From Eurosta solidaginis (Eukaryota > Arthropoda > Insecta > Diptera > Tephritidae), in NCBI RefSeq assembly GCF_040869045.1, contig NC_090320.1:144978941-145042940 (forward strand): a stretch of DNA of 64,000 nucleotides, in the 5' to 3' direction. This document shows positions 34,006 to 43,228 of this stretch, one piece after another; the stretch's first letter is position 1, and each line of letters opens with the position of its first letter. The notes beneath the pieces were generated by a model. It was not told the origin of the DNA, made no database searches, and was given only the letters and a program-made list of their open reading frames with translations. Position numbers and translations under genes: made by a program.

Positions 34006-34559
34006 TTATCGTTAGTACAACAACAAGAAAGACACCGCAGACTTGTAGGTATGGAGGGTAAAAACCTTCAACGGAGTTCATACTATAACCAAAATACTTG
34101 TTCGGGTGGAAACGGATTTGCCCATAACCATAAAAGCCGCTTGGACTTGGAGACTGTTTCTGCAATTACAATAACAACTCTTGAGTAATCCCGCCTTTTT
34201 GATGAAGCGAAGCACTATTATTTTAACAACAACAACTACAACAAAACAATAAAATAAATATGAAATTTACCTTTTTCCTGAAAGAACTTAGTCATGCCTC
34301 TTATACGCGCTGCATATGATTTGGCTGTTTTGGTTGTAATTCTCCAAATAGCTGCTCAACTATCTCGTCATTTTCATACTTTTTCTGCCTATGTATATAG
34401 GTTGTGTACACTAACAACTTTACAACTATTCAGTATGATTGCAATAATCATAAGTAAAATACTTAATTTTTTTTTATATAAATTAAAATAATGAAAATTG
34501 CATAGATTTATAAGTGCACTATATAGACTATGTTGTTGTAAAAAAATATTATCTTTGGT

Positions 34560-35448
34560 CTTTTAGTTTAAATTCTTTAGTTTATTAAAGCGACGATAGC
34601 GTCGAAAGCATCATTTGCTATCTGGGTGCGAAAGAAGCAGGCAGAATTGAATGGAAAGGCACGTAACGTAACTGGTGTGACACCACGATATAAAGCCAAA
34701 GGACCATCGGTACGCATTAGATCCACGAAGCCGCTGCGCACGCCACGCGGATACTTGCCTGCGGGAGCTGTTTGCAATCTGCTCTTGAATACATCAGCTG
34801 GCATACCCACCATTCAATATGCTATACCCGCTGCACCACCAGCAAACATTTTTTAACCGATGCTTATCATTTCGCTGCCAGTTTGCTTTTTGACCTTATC
34901 TTGAATATACTGGTAAGTGAGAAAATAGAAAGCATTTGCGGATAAATCACACAACAGCTTCGCACAGCTCCCTTTGTAAAGCTACGTATACGGTCTTCCT
35001 TATACAATTTCGAGGCTGTATCTTACATACCCTTGTATTCACGTTCGCAACCTGACGATTGCTGCACTTGTAATAAGCATTTAATATGTTCACCAGGCGC
35101 TGTAATAACGGTTGCATTTTCACCTGTTTGTTGCACGCGTTTACCCAATGCATAACCAGCAAAGCATAACGCAAATATGGGCGCTACACTGTGAGTGGTG
35201 CAGTCATACCTTTGTATAGGCCTGTGACGCCTTCATTCTTTATAGTTTGGCAGCACAATCGAAAGTGCCCTTGTACAAGGGCGGTTGACCAGGAGCGGGG
35301 TTGACCTTGTTTGGAGACGAACCTTAATGGTGTCCAATGGATGTCTCGAGTGTACATTGTATATGCAACCAAATCCGCCACTCAAGAAAGCCTTCAAAGG
35401 ATTTGCCTTACGTTCTTGCGCTGGTACAATAAATATTGGTTTACGCAA
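34560..35448 (-). pseudogene. colt: Carnitine/acylcarnitine carrier pseudogene (colt/SLC25A20-like)
   Basis: The intact gene encodes an inner-mitochondrial-membrane carrier exchanging acylcarnitine for carnitine. From 35448: [16 protein letters not shown], then [11 protein letters not shown] (first P-x-D/E-x-x-K/R carrier signature), [47 protein letters not shown] (second signature), [43 protein letters not shown] (third signature) and [19 protein letters not shown]. All three tandem carrier repeats are in order within ~890 bp and no introns are seen, which suggests a processed copy. Damage includes frame changes near 35183, 35010 and 34870, several stops and a ~20-codon deletion before APGE. 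It lies inside the TTA-flanked element, not beside other host genes. Confidence 0.85.
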
Positions 35449-35631
35449 AGCTTTCCGAATTAAAAAGGTAACAAGTGGCTATACTGGCTACGTATTGGGT
35501 TTGACAGTTTCAGTGAATACGTAGTGACTACGTAAGAGGACAAACGCGAATACGTAAGAAGTTATAAAATACGAATTCTGGGTGAATGTGAATGCGACGA
35601 AACATTCACGGTGACATACATAATACGGGCC

Positions 35632-35880
35632 TTAATGTGATCTTAAGTATTTTCGTGTGCCATACCTGGAATTTCGAATATCATCACAAAAAATTTTAGG
35701 TATATTTAAAGTATTGGTGCTTAACAGTCACGCTCCACTTTCTCTCCATTTGGCAAGATTCTGTTTAACAACGAGGTAGGAAATGCCTCGTCATGACAAT
35801 CGCGTGGAAAAATAACAGGGCACTTTTGATGACCTCGACGAATTATTTCGTTGACTTCTTCAGATCGCAAAAACTCATTA
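35632..35880 (-). pseudogene. hAT transposase N-terminus (TTF-type zinc finger)
   Basis: Minus translation of about 35870-35720 gives RGHQKCPVIFPRDCHDEAF...NRILPNGEKVERD. This is the TTF-type N-terminal finger of ZMYM-like hAT transposases. It continues after the TTA-flanked element as QNLVQKEATIDTLINEQPIKKW (~31550-31480), which shows the element split one gene. Confidence 0.7.
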
Positions 35881-36015
35881 TTCACGGTACTGATATCGAA
35901 GTCGTTTAAATAATCTGGACTTTGATACAGAGTTGGTGGTATTGTTGGAAGACTTTTTGAAGATGAACCTTCATCAGTGTCACCACGAAAACTTTACGAT
36001 TTCGGATTCATGTAA

Positions 36016-36361
36016 GCATACATTTTTGTATGATGGTTTTGTTGTCTCCTCAGGCCCAGGCAAAAAATCATTATCAATATTCGTTGCTTTTGAAATCCGG
36101 CTTAAAATTTGCATATGGACCAACTAAAGACTCTCCTGAATTTAAAAAAAAAATGCCTTAGTACCTCTAAATCGCGGGCCCCCTGAGAAGCACATTTTTG
36201 TTTGATGTTTTTATTGTCTCCTCAGGCCCAGGCAAATAATCATTATCAATATTCGTTGCTTTTGAAATTCGGCTTAAAATTTGCACATGGAACAACTAAA
36301 GACTCTCCTGAATTAAAAAAAAAAAATGTCTTAGTACCTCTAAATCTGGGCTCCCTGAGAA
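36016..36361. repeat. Direct tandem duplication of ~175 bp inside hAT terminus
   Basis: The segments 36016-36190 and 36194-36361 are near-identical: both carry CTCCTCAGGCCCAGGCAAA, then an AT-rich run and CCTTAGTACCTCTAAATC or a close variant. They lie between the transposase N-terminus and the right terminal repeat at 36405. Confidence 0.75.
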
Positions 36362-36413
36362 ACCCCGGGCGGGGGGAATCCCCCTCCCCCCTCTCGCCGG
36401 GCCTGTGTATGTG

Positions 36414-36840
36414 GTATTATTGACACGGCGATGTCCTACGAAATATCAATTGTCAGTCTCTGCATAAGCATCCCAATTAACAAACTAGACATATTTACTA
36501 ACATCGTACCAGATGCCATACTAGTCAGATACCCATCAGGGTCATACCAATTAACACAGTACTAAGCCTTTGCGCCACCATTATACCAGATAGCACACTA
36601 GTTATTATATACACCAATATTGTACCAATTGACATACTAGTTAGTGCATTCAACTTCAAAATACCAGTTGGCATACTACTCAGTCTATGCATCATTGTAA
36701 TGACATACTAGGCGATATTTGCATCTGCATCCTACTAGTTCATATACTAGTCCTAGTCGGATTAAAAAATTACTTGAAAATTCATAAATTAGCTCAAATT
36801 CATTTTATTCATTATATTTCATATATATAAAAAGTATGGA
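36414..36840. repeat. Degenerate ACTAGT-rich repeats
   Basis: Units of roughly 55-65 bp with CATACTAGTTAG / ATACCAGTTGGCATACTA cores occur about six times. Similar ACTAGT-rich DNA is on the other side of the hAT element (28728-28778), so the hAT landed in an old repeat tract. Too diverged to define a unit exactly. Confidence 0.5.
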
Positions 36841-37155
36841 TATTAGGGTGGGTCGATTTGTATGGACGAAAGTTAACCGATATCGCGCCATCGATTTTTC
36901 AATAGCATTTGGGCTCAGGAAAAAAGTTCCACTACGCATACCCAAACAAATAATTTTCGAGCCTGCGAAATTTCATTTTTTTTGACTTTTTCGACTTTGA
37001 TTTTTAAGGTTTTTTTCATGACCTACTAAAAAAATTTTCATATGTATACCCTGTTTTTTTTTCCAAAAAACTGTTATCGCCAACGTTTTTAGCGGATATT
37101 TTTGGGTCGTACAGGATGTAAATGAAAATTTTACAATCAAATGAAATTTTTTTAG
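36841..37155. mobile_element. Palindromic DNA element, left arm
   Basis: Starts with TAGGGTGGGTCGATTTG near 36845 and includes GATATCGCGCCATCGATTTTTC and TTTTTCATGACCTACT. The reverse complement of this arm is found at 49378-49545, on the other side of the PLE array, so the two arms form one long-inverted-repeat (foldback/MITE-like) element split by the PLE. The extra 37046-37141 sequence is the former loop. Confidence 0.65.
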
Positions 37156-37351
37156 CTAATTGTCCTGTTTTGCTGGCTCGAGGTCCGTGTTTTATAAATT
37201 AAACACAATTGTTTCTTTTTTCAAAAAAAAAAAACGATATATTTCGATTGCTCTACGGCAATCGTCTTCAAGGTTACAGAGCTAATAAAAACATAATGAC
37301 AACAATAAACAAATATACATATCAAACATTTAACATATTTACATACTTTTC

Positions 37352-37785
37352 TTAACACGTTTGGTCTGTGCGACGTGGAGTATGGTACTGCCTTTTACTT
37401 AGCAGGTGTTTGTAAATATGAGCGGAATGGTCCACATCACTCTTATAGTTGAGTCGTATGTTTGTCGGTACGTTGATAATATGTAACATTTCAAGAGTAA
37501 ATCGTTTATTATAGTGTTGTTCTTGTTGTAGTATTTTGGTCTCGTCAAAGTTAGGTATGTGGCCGCTAGTTGCACAGTGGGCCATGAGTGCAGTTTTGTG
37601 ATTATTTAGTTGATGGCATTGTTTTAAATCCGATTTGTGTTGTGATAATCTTGTTTTTAATTTTGACTTGGTTGTACCGACATAAATGTTATTGCAAGTT
37701 TCCCCAACATTGCCTTTACAGGGAATTTTGTATACAACGTTGCTTTTGTCCATATTTGATATATTCGATTTGGTTTTATTGAAAA
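37352..37785 (-). pseudogene. PLE GIY-YIG endonuclease fragment (inverted copy)
   Basis: Minus translation gives SNVVYKIPCKGNVGETCNNIYVGTTKSKLKTRL (GIY-YIG as IYVGTTK form) and HNIPNFDE-type downstream blocks through HIYKHLLSKRQYHTPRR. The frame runs on past 37785 into plus-oriented RT sequence read backwards, which is a junction artefact. Confidence 0.8.
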
Positions 37786-38752
37786 TACAAAATATGTCGA
37801 CGACCTCTTCGCCATAGTACGTGAGAATGAGGTACAAAATACACTGGACACACTTAACAATTTTGATAAGAGTATACAATTTACTTTAGAAATAGAAAAT
37901 GATGGAACATTAGCTTATCTGAACTCCGAAATAAATAGACGTGGAAATCAACTTAAATTAAAGTGGTATAAAAAACCCGCAGCTTCAGGACGAATAATAA
38001 ATTTTAATTCAAAGCATCCTAAATCTATGATTATTAATACAGCAATGGGCTGTATACGTAGAATGCTGCACACCTCGGACGAAGTATACCACGATGAAAT
38101 AAAGAAAGAAATATTCACAATATTAAGAAATAACGATTTTCCGAAATACACAATTAAAAAATTTATAAAAAAAGCTAAACTTCCAAAAAACATTCAAAAC
38201 CCCGAGAAACCATTTATTTTTAAGTCGCTGGCTTATGTACCACAGCTGTCAGAGCGTCTGGCCAAGTCTGACTGTTATAACAAAGAAAACGTAAAAATAG
38301 CACATAAGCCCTCTAACACATTAAAAAGTATTTTCAATAAAACTAAATCGAATATATCAAATATGGACAAAAGCAACGTTGTATACAAAATTCCCTGTAA
38401 ATGCAATGTTGGGGAAACTTGCAATAACATTTATGTCGGTACAACCAAGTCAAAATTAAAAACAAGATTATCACAACACAAATCTTTAAAACAATGCCAT
38501 CAACTAAATAATCACAAAACTGCACTCATGGCCCACTGTGCAACTAGCGGCCACATACCTAACTTTGACGAGACCAAAATACTACAACAAGAACAACACT
38601 ATAATAAACGATTTACTCTTGAAATGTTACATATTATCAACGTACCGACAAACATACGACTCAACTATAAGAGTGATGTGGACCATTCCGCTCATATTTA
38701 CAAACACCTGCTAAGTAAAGCACAGACCAAACGTGTTAAGAAAAGTATGTAA
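37786..38752 (+). pseudogene. PLE reverse transcriptase end plus GIY-YIG domain (tandem 5'-truncated copy)
   Basis: Begins at the RT catalytic motif KYVDDLFAIVREN, continues through LAYLNSEINRRGN, a linker (INTAMGCIRRMLHTSDEVYH) and the GIY-YIG endonuclease (VVYKIPCKCNVGETCNNIYVGTTKSK), ending LLSKAQTKRVKKSM. It lacks one residue triplet (SD) in the QHKSDLKQ segment. The frame is open throughout, but most of RT is missing, so no active polymerase. Confidence 0.85.
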
Positions 38753-38936
38753 ATATGTTAAATGTTTGATATGTATATTTGTTAATTGTTTTCCTTATGT
38801 TTTTATTAGCTCTGTAACCTTGAAGACGATTGCCGTAGAGCAATCGAAATATATCGTTTTTTTTTTTTTGAAAAAAGAAACAATTGTGTTTAATTTATAA
38901 AACACGGACCTCGAGCCAGCAAAACAGGACAATTAG

Positions 38937-39160
38937 TTGAAGAAAAAGGTCGGCAAAAATTATAATTTACGTAGACGGAAGGCACGCCGTGGGCATTAAT
39001 CACCAAACATGGGATATGCTACAATAAAGAACTATAACGAAACAGCTAGATCAACAATCAACAAGTTGCAGTCCACATCAAAAAAATTGGTAAAAGTCAA
39101 ATCAAATATAAAGTTCCTTTTAAAATGTAGAAAAACAAGAATTATTCCTAAGTTTATAAG
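38937..39160 (+). pseudogene. PLE N-terminal coding region, first piece
   Basis: Start of the long PLE copy after the tandem junction. Translation towards the copia insertion gives LLKCRKTRIIPKFI, which matches the Penelope N-terminal KxxIPKFI-type block. The sequence continues directly after the first copia element at 44182 (S-N-S-T-K-C-M-K-L-F). Confidence 0.6.
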
Positions 39161-39193
39161 TCTTGAAATTTATGCTTATATCTCTTGAGATAT

Positions 39194-39548
39194 GTGGTGT
39201 GATGGTAGCGTGCTCCGCCTATCACACCGTATGCCCTGGGTTCAACTCCCGGGCAAAGCACCATCAAAATTTTAGAAATAAGATTTTTCAATTAGAAGAA
39301 AATTTTTCTAAGCGGGGTCGCCCCTCGGCAGTGTCTGGCAAGCGCTCCGATTGTATTTCTGCCATGAAAAGCTCTCAGTGAAAACTCATCTGCCTTGCAG
39401 ATGCCGTTCGGAGTCGGCATAAAACATGTAGGTCCCGTCCGTCCAATTTGTAGGGAAAAATCAAGAGGAGCACGACGCAAATTGGAAGAGAAGCTCGGCC
39501 TTAGATCTCTTCGGAGGTTATCGCGCCTTACATTTATTTTTTTTTTTT
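39194..39548 (+). mobile_element. tRNA-derived SINE with 14-bp TSD
   Basis: The 5' part looks like a tRNA: GTGGTGTGATGGTAGCGTGC (A-box region) and a canonical B box GGTTCAACTCC at 39238-39248. A tRNA-unrelated body of ~250 bp follows, with GGAGCACGACGCAAATTGG, and then a T-rich 3' end. The flanking ATCTCTTGAGATAT (39180-39193, 39549-39562) is a 14-bp TSD. The empty site survives in the sister LTR. RNA polymerase III would transcribe it. Confidence 0.9.
39238..39248 (+). promoter_or_regulatory. Pol III B box of SINE
   Basis: GGTTCAACTCC fits the GGTTCRANNCC consensus and lies ~35 bases after the A-box-like TGGTAGCGTGC. Confidence 0.75.
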
Positions 39549-39863
39549 ATCTCTTGAGATATCTTTGGATTTACAAGAACACTTTCTATACCACACTTGC
39601 TTCTGGTACCCAATGAAGAAAAACAAGTTACTTTGATTATAATATATTTATTGATATGTTTACTCGAACGCAGTTAAAAAGCAAGTCACTTCGATTTCAT
39701 TTGAACAAGTTGAAATTATGTACAAAGAACATAGAATAATAAAAAACAGTGTTGCATGAATATGGTCGTTGTATATAAGTGTGCCGTGCAATATATTTCA
39801 ACACGCCTCCTCAACGGTCATATTCGTGCATTAAAATTCAATTTAAATTAATACACAAATAAT

Positions 39864-41225
39864 TTAGCTTAAACCTAACAATTTAGTAAATTTATCGTGA
39901 CTAGGTCTAGCCAAATTCTTAGTTAATATATCTGCTACCATGTTACTACTGCAACAATATTTTAATTCAATTTCGCCTCCTCTATAAGCATTTCTAACAT
40001 AATGATACTTGATGTCAATATGTTTACTCCGTGAATGATATACCGGGTTCATTTCATTCAGTAGCTGCTTTAAATAAATTGCCTCCTTTGCTGCAGCTGT
40101 TAAAGCCATATACTCCGCTTCGGTACTACTCAATGCTACTGTTGCCTGTTTTTTCGATTCATACGAAAATACGCAACAAGCAAAGAAAAATGCGTAACCA
40201 GTATAAGATCCTCGATCGCTGCCATCGCCGCCCCAATCTGCATCAACAAAACCTATGTCTTTTCCGGTGCTATAGTATCTTAACTGTTTGTCTTGCGTAG
40301 TGTTTAGATAACGCAAGATTCGTTTCGCTGCTGCCATATGCTCTGAATGTGGATCGTTGTTACGTTGAGCAAGTTTACATACTGAGTGTAAAATATCCGG
40401 TCGTGTACATATGGCTAAGTACATCAATGACCCAACTAACGACTGATATTTTGTTTGATCAGCCTTCTGACACTCACTTTTGTCACAATTAACTTGATGC
40501 CCTGCATCTAATGGAACTGTAATTGGCCTGCAATCATTCATTCCATATTCGCTCAACAATTTACGTATATGTGATTTTTGTCCAATACATATAGGGCCTG
40601 TTTCCCCATCACGATCTATTTCCATACTCAAAAAATGTTGTACAGGTCCTTTGTCGACTACCTCGACTTCATCGGAAATACTTTTCTTTATTTGTTGCAT
40701 CTGTTTATATTCAGAGCACGCTATCAACAAATCATCTACATAGATTGCTATTATGCTGACATTACCATCACTGTGTTTTACATACACACAAGGTTCACTC
40801 TCACATGCTTTGAAACCTATCTTCTTTAAAATACTGTCAATCTTAATATTCCATTGTCGCCCTGACTGTGTAATGCCATACAATGCTTTCTTTAACTTTA
40901 AATAATGATTTGGGAAACGTTTATCTACGAACATCTCTGGCTGGTACATATATATTTCATCACACAACTCACTGTTCAAGTACGCGGTTGATACATCCAT
41001 TTGGTGTAGATGTAAACCAAATTCAGCCGCTATTGCAAAAATCATTCTTATTGTGCTATATCGTACCACCGGAGAAAATGTCTCATTATAATTTACGCCA
41101 TAAGTGTGAGAACAACCTTTCGCAACTAATCTTGCTTTGAAACGCTCTACATTGCCATTTTTATCTTTCTTCAAAGTAAATACCCATTTGCTACGTACCG
41201 CCTTTTGGCCCTTAGGTAATTCCAT
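39864..41225 (-). CDS. Copia 1 pol: reverse transcriptase and RNase H
   Basis: 453 codons beginning at WVFTLKKDKNGNVERFKARLVAKG, the RT fingers, through VHLHQMDVSTAYLNSEL-type motif (HQMDVSTAYL, first catalytic Asp) and AIYVDDLLIA (Y-V-D-D). RNase H has FVDADWGGDGSDRGSYTGYAF and ALSSTEAEYMAL (Asp and Glu sites), then KHIDIKYHYVRNA and MVADILTKNL. Between KQLLNEM and NPVYHSRSKH about 25 residues seen in copia 2, including its YGDN catalytic Asp, are missing in frame, so RNase H is probably inactive. The N-terminus overlaps the integrase frame by 55 bases, indicating a frameshift rather than a real start. Confidence 0.9.
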   Translation of the reverse strand: MELPKGQKAVRSKWVFTLKKDKNGNVERFKARLVAKGCSHTYGVNYNETFSPVVRYSTIRMIFAIAAEFGLHLHQMDVSTAYLNSELCDEIYMYQPEMFVDKRFPNHYLKLKKALYGITQSGRQWNIKIDSILKKIGFKACESEPCVYVKHSDGNVSIIAIYVDDLLIACSEYKQMQQIKKSISDEVEVVDKGPVQHFLSMEIDRDGETGPICIGQKSHIRKLLSEYGMNDCRPITVPLDAGHQVNCDKSECQKADQTKYQSLVGSLMYLAICTRPDILHSVCKLAQRNNDPHSEHMAAAKRILRYLNTTQDKQLRYYSTGKDIGFVDADWGGDGSDRGSYTGYAFFFACCVFSYESKKQATVALSSTEAEYMALTAAAKEAIYLKQLLNEMNPVYHSRSKHIDIKYHYVRNAYRGGEIELKYCCSSNMVADILTKNLARPSHDKFTKLLGLS

Positions 41226-43228
41226 GTATCATTTTTTAACAATGATTCATATTCATTTTGCATAGCTCTATACCATTCATTACTGTATTTACTTGCCATA
41301 GCTTCTTGTACTGTATCAGGTATCTGAATGCCTTCATACTTCATTATGTTCAAATAATTATATACTTTTTTTGGTCTACCTCTTGATCCGCTACGATAAA
41401 GACTTGGTCTACCACGGCCTCTCTTTACATTTTCCACAGTATGTGCTTCTTCTTCAGCTGACTCGGCTGATTCAAATTCATTTTCGCTGTTTACTGTCGA
41501 TGCTGCTTGTTGCATTTCATCTTCGTCTGTATTTACATTCGTATTTACATATTTGTCGCCACTGTTATGCTGTATGACCACTTCAAGTACCTGTGTACCA
41601 TCTTGTACACCATCAGCTGTAGTTTTAGCTGAACAATAATCATTACGTGGTATTGACGTCATACCTACAACAAAGAACACATCTCTGCTGATAATCAATC
41701 GCCTATCTTCACTATCATACAACCGATATGCCTTCGATGTATCAGAGTAACCCACAAATATGTACTCTTTTCCCTTTGCTTCGAACTTATTATTTTGTCG
41801 CTTATCTAATGCAATTGCAACTGAACCAAAAATACGTAAATAAGATACCGTCGGCTTATAATTATGCCATACTTCAAATGGGGTTTGCGCATATAACGCC
41901 CTTGTTGGTGACCGGTTTCGTAAATAAGCTGCAGTATTCACAGCCTCTGCCCATAACGATTCACTTACACCTGAACTCAGCAACATACATCTTACCATTT
42001 CGATAAGAGTTCGGTTAAACGGCTCTGCCACACCATTCTGCTGGGGTGTGTAGGGCACGGTAAGCTGTCTCACTATACCATTATCTTTTAAATATTTGTC
42101 AAAAGCATTATTAATAAATTCTGTACCATTATCGCTACGCAGAATCTTAAGTTTTTTACCAGTCTGGCACTCAGCCATAAGCTTAAATTCTTTAAACTTT
42201 TCAAAGACTTCATCTTTTGTTCGTAAAAAATAAACAAATACATATCGCGACTTGTCGTCAATTAAAGTCAACACATATTTTGCGCCACCAATTGATTCAT
42301 TTCTCATAGGGCCACATACCTCTGTATGTACTAAACCCAAAACATCTACTGCTCTGTTTTCAGCATTGCTATATGGTTTCTGTGTACACTTGCTTTGCAT
42401 ACATACCGTACAAATCATATCTTTTGGTATGCTCACATTCACTCCCCTCACCATTTGTTTGTCGTTCAAATATTTTATGCTAGCAAAATTGAGATGGCCA
42501 TAACGAGAATGCCATTTATTTGCCTCTTCAACAGATTTCCTTGCAAAAAACAGTGTGTTTTTATTTGCTTCAAATATAAACAAATCACTGACCATATTTG
42601 CACGTAAAATTGTGCCTCCGTGCTTGTTCTTGATTGTTGCCGCGTTTCCGTAAAATTGCACGCTGTACCCACTGTTGACTGCCCTTGAAACTGATACAAA
42701 GTTGCATTGCAACCCTTGCACATACAATACGTTCACTAGTGTTACGTCAAACTTGTTGGATTTCAACCGCACAACTCCTCTGCCTGTAGCCAACATCTTG
42801 TTGTCTCCAGCTAGCATGATTTCTTCTTCATATTTCTCAAATTCAACGAACATATTTCGATTACAACATAAATGTGAGGAGGCGCCACTGTCAACGGACC
42901 AAACGTCTGCATTTAATACGTTTTCATTTACTGTTGCAAATAATCCGTTCTTGTTATTGTAGTTGTCGCCTTTCTGATGATTTTGTTGTTGTTTCCCTCT
43001 GCACTCGGCTGCAAAGTGGTCTTTCTTGCCGCAACTGAAACATTTTGAATTTTGACGCTTGTTTCTTTGATTGTTTTTGTTGTTGTTGTTTGATGTACCC
43101 GACCGTGTGTTTACCTGTTCATTTTTTTGCTGTATATTTTGCGCATGTATTTTCGCGCACCATAAATGCTTGTGCGTTGCCTTCTGCATTTTCAGACTTC
43201 GTACACTTGCGTCGCTCGCCTTCTTCAA
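41171..43228 (-). CDS. Copia 1 gag C-terminus, protease and integrase
   Basis: 685 codons. In order: zinc knuckle CFSCGKKDHFAAEC (C-x2-C-x4-H-x4-C), protease WSVDSGASSHLC (D-S-G active site), integrase zinc finger (RYGHLNF...CTVCMQSKC), core with LVHTEVCGP, RSDNGTEF and QQNGVAEPFNRTL, and the Copia-specific tail EYIFVGYSDTSKAYRLYD with SRDVFF, then GRPSLYRSGSRGRPKK. The first core residue is Glu in VHTEVCGP where copia integrases have Asp. It ends in a frameshift to RT (~41222), and the gag frame joins by another near 43150. Confidence 0.92.
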   Translation of the reverse strand: MKKASDASVRSLKMQKATHKHLWCAKIHAQNIQQKNEQVNTRSGTSNNNNKNNQRNKRQNSKCFSCGKKDHFAAECRGKQQQNHQKGDNYNNKNGLFATVNENVLNADVWSVDSGASSHLCCNRNMFVEFEKYEEEIMLAGDNKMLATGRGVVRLKSNKFDVTLVNVLYVQGLQCNFVSVSRAVNSGYSVQFYGNAATIKNKHGGTILRANMVSDLFIFEANKNTLFFARKSVEEANKWHSRYGHLNFASIKYLNDKQMVRGVNVSIPKDMICTVCMQSKCTQKPYSNAENRAVDVLGLVHTEVCGPMRNESIGGAKYVLTLIDDKSRYVFVYFLRTKDEVFEKFKEFKLMAECQTGKKLKILRSDNGTEFINNAFDKYLKDNGIVRQLTVPYTPQQNGVAEPFNRTLIEMVRCMLLSSGVSESLWAEAVNTAAYLRNRSPTRALYAQTPFEVWHNYKPTVSYLRIFGSVAIALDKRQNNKFEAKGKEYIFVGYSDTSKAYRLYDSEDRRLIISRDVFFVVGMTSIPRNDYCSAKTTADGVQDGTQVLEVVIQHNSGDKYVNTNVNTDEDEMQQAASTVNSENEFESAESAEEEAHTVENVKRGRGRPSLYRSGSRGRPKKVYNYLNIMKYEGIQIPDTVQEAMASKYSNEWYRAMQNEYESLLKNDTWNYLRAKRRYVANGYLL

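Larger units (their letters stand above)
31584..35631. mobile_element. TTA-flanked inverted-repeat element carrying foreign cargo
   Basis: The left end reads CGGCGTTATTATGTA and the right end, reversed, GGCCCGTATTATGTA. Both then continue to CACTTTCACCC / CACATTCACCC in inverted orientation, and both ends are flanked by TTA (31581-31583 and 35632-35634). Removing it rejoins the hAT transposase. I infer a PIF/Harbinger-like element. It encodes no transposase I can see. Inside are a SINE copy, a Jockey LINE fragment, a second (CAA)n tail at 34205-34245 and a carnitine-carrier pseudogene. Confidence 0.6.
28827..36405 (-). mobile_element. hAT element (ZMYM/TTF-finger type) with 8-bp TSD
   Basis: The left end CAGGGCCGTAGAGAG (28827) and the right end read in reverse, CAGGCCCGGCGAGAG (36405), match at 12 of 15 bases. 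Both are flanked by TGTATGTG (28819-28826 and 36406-36413), an exact 8-bp TSD as hAT elements make. The transposase runs on the minus strand from ~35870 to 29145 and is broken by a SINE (30192-30370), an apparent solo LTR (30822-31178) and a 4-kb TTA-flanked element (31584-35631). Confidence 0.85.
39161..39803 (-). repeat. Copia 1 3' LTR, split by SINE
   Basis: This LTR equals the one at 43903-44176 except for 369 bp made of the SINE (39194-39548) and its 14-bp TSD. In the rest I see only a single obvious difference (TATTGATATG versus TATTGAGATG near 39650), so the copia insertion is recent. Confidence 0.9.

Noticed and set aside
37352..37879. 175-codon minus frame as one PLE protein
   Set aside because: Its N-terminal ~30 codons are plus-strand RT sequence read backwards across the inversion junction; only the GIY-YIG part is real.
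39181..39255. Possible tRNA gene
   Set aside because: A/B boxes are present but the 3' half does not fold as a tRNA acceptor stem, and the sequence continues into a SINE body with TSD.
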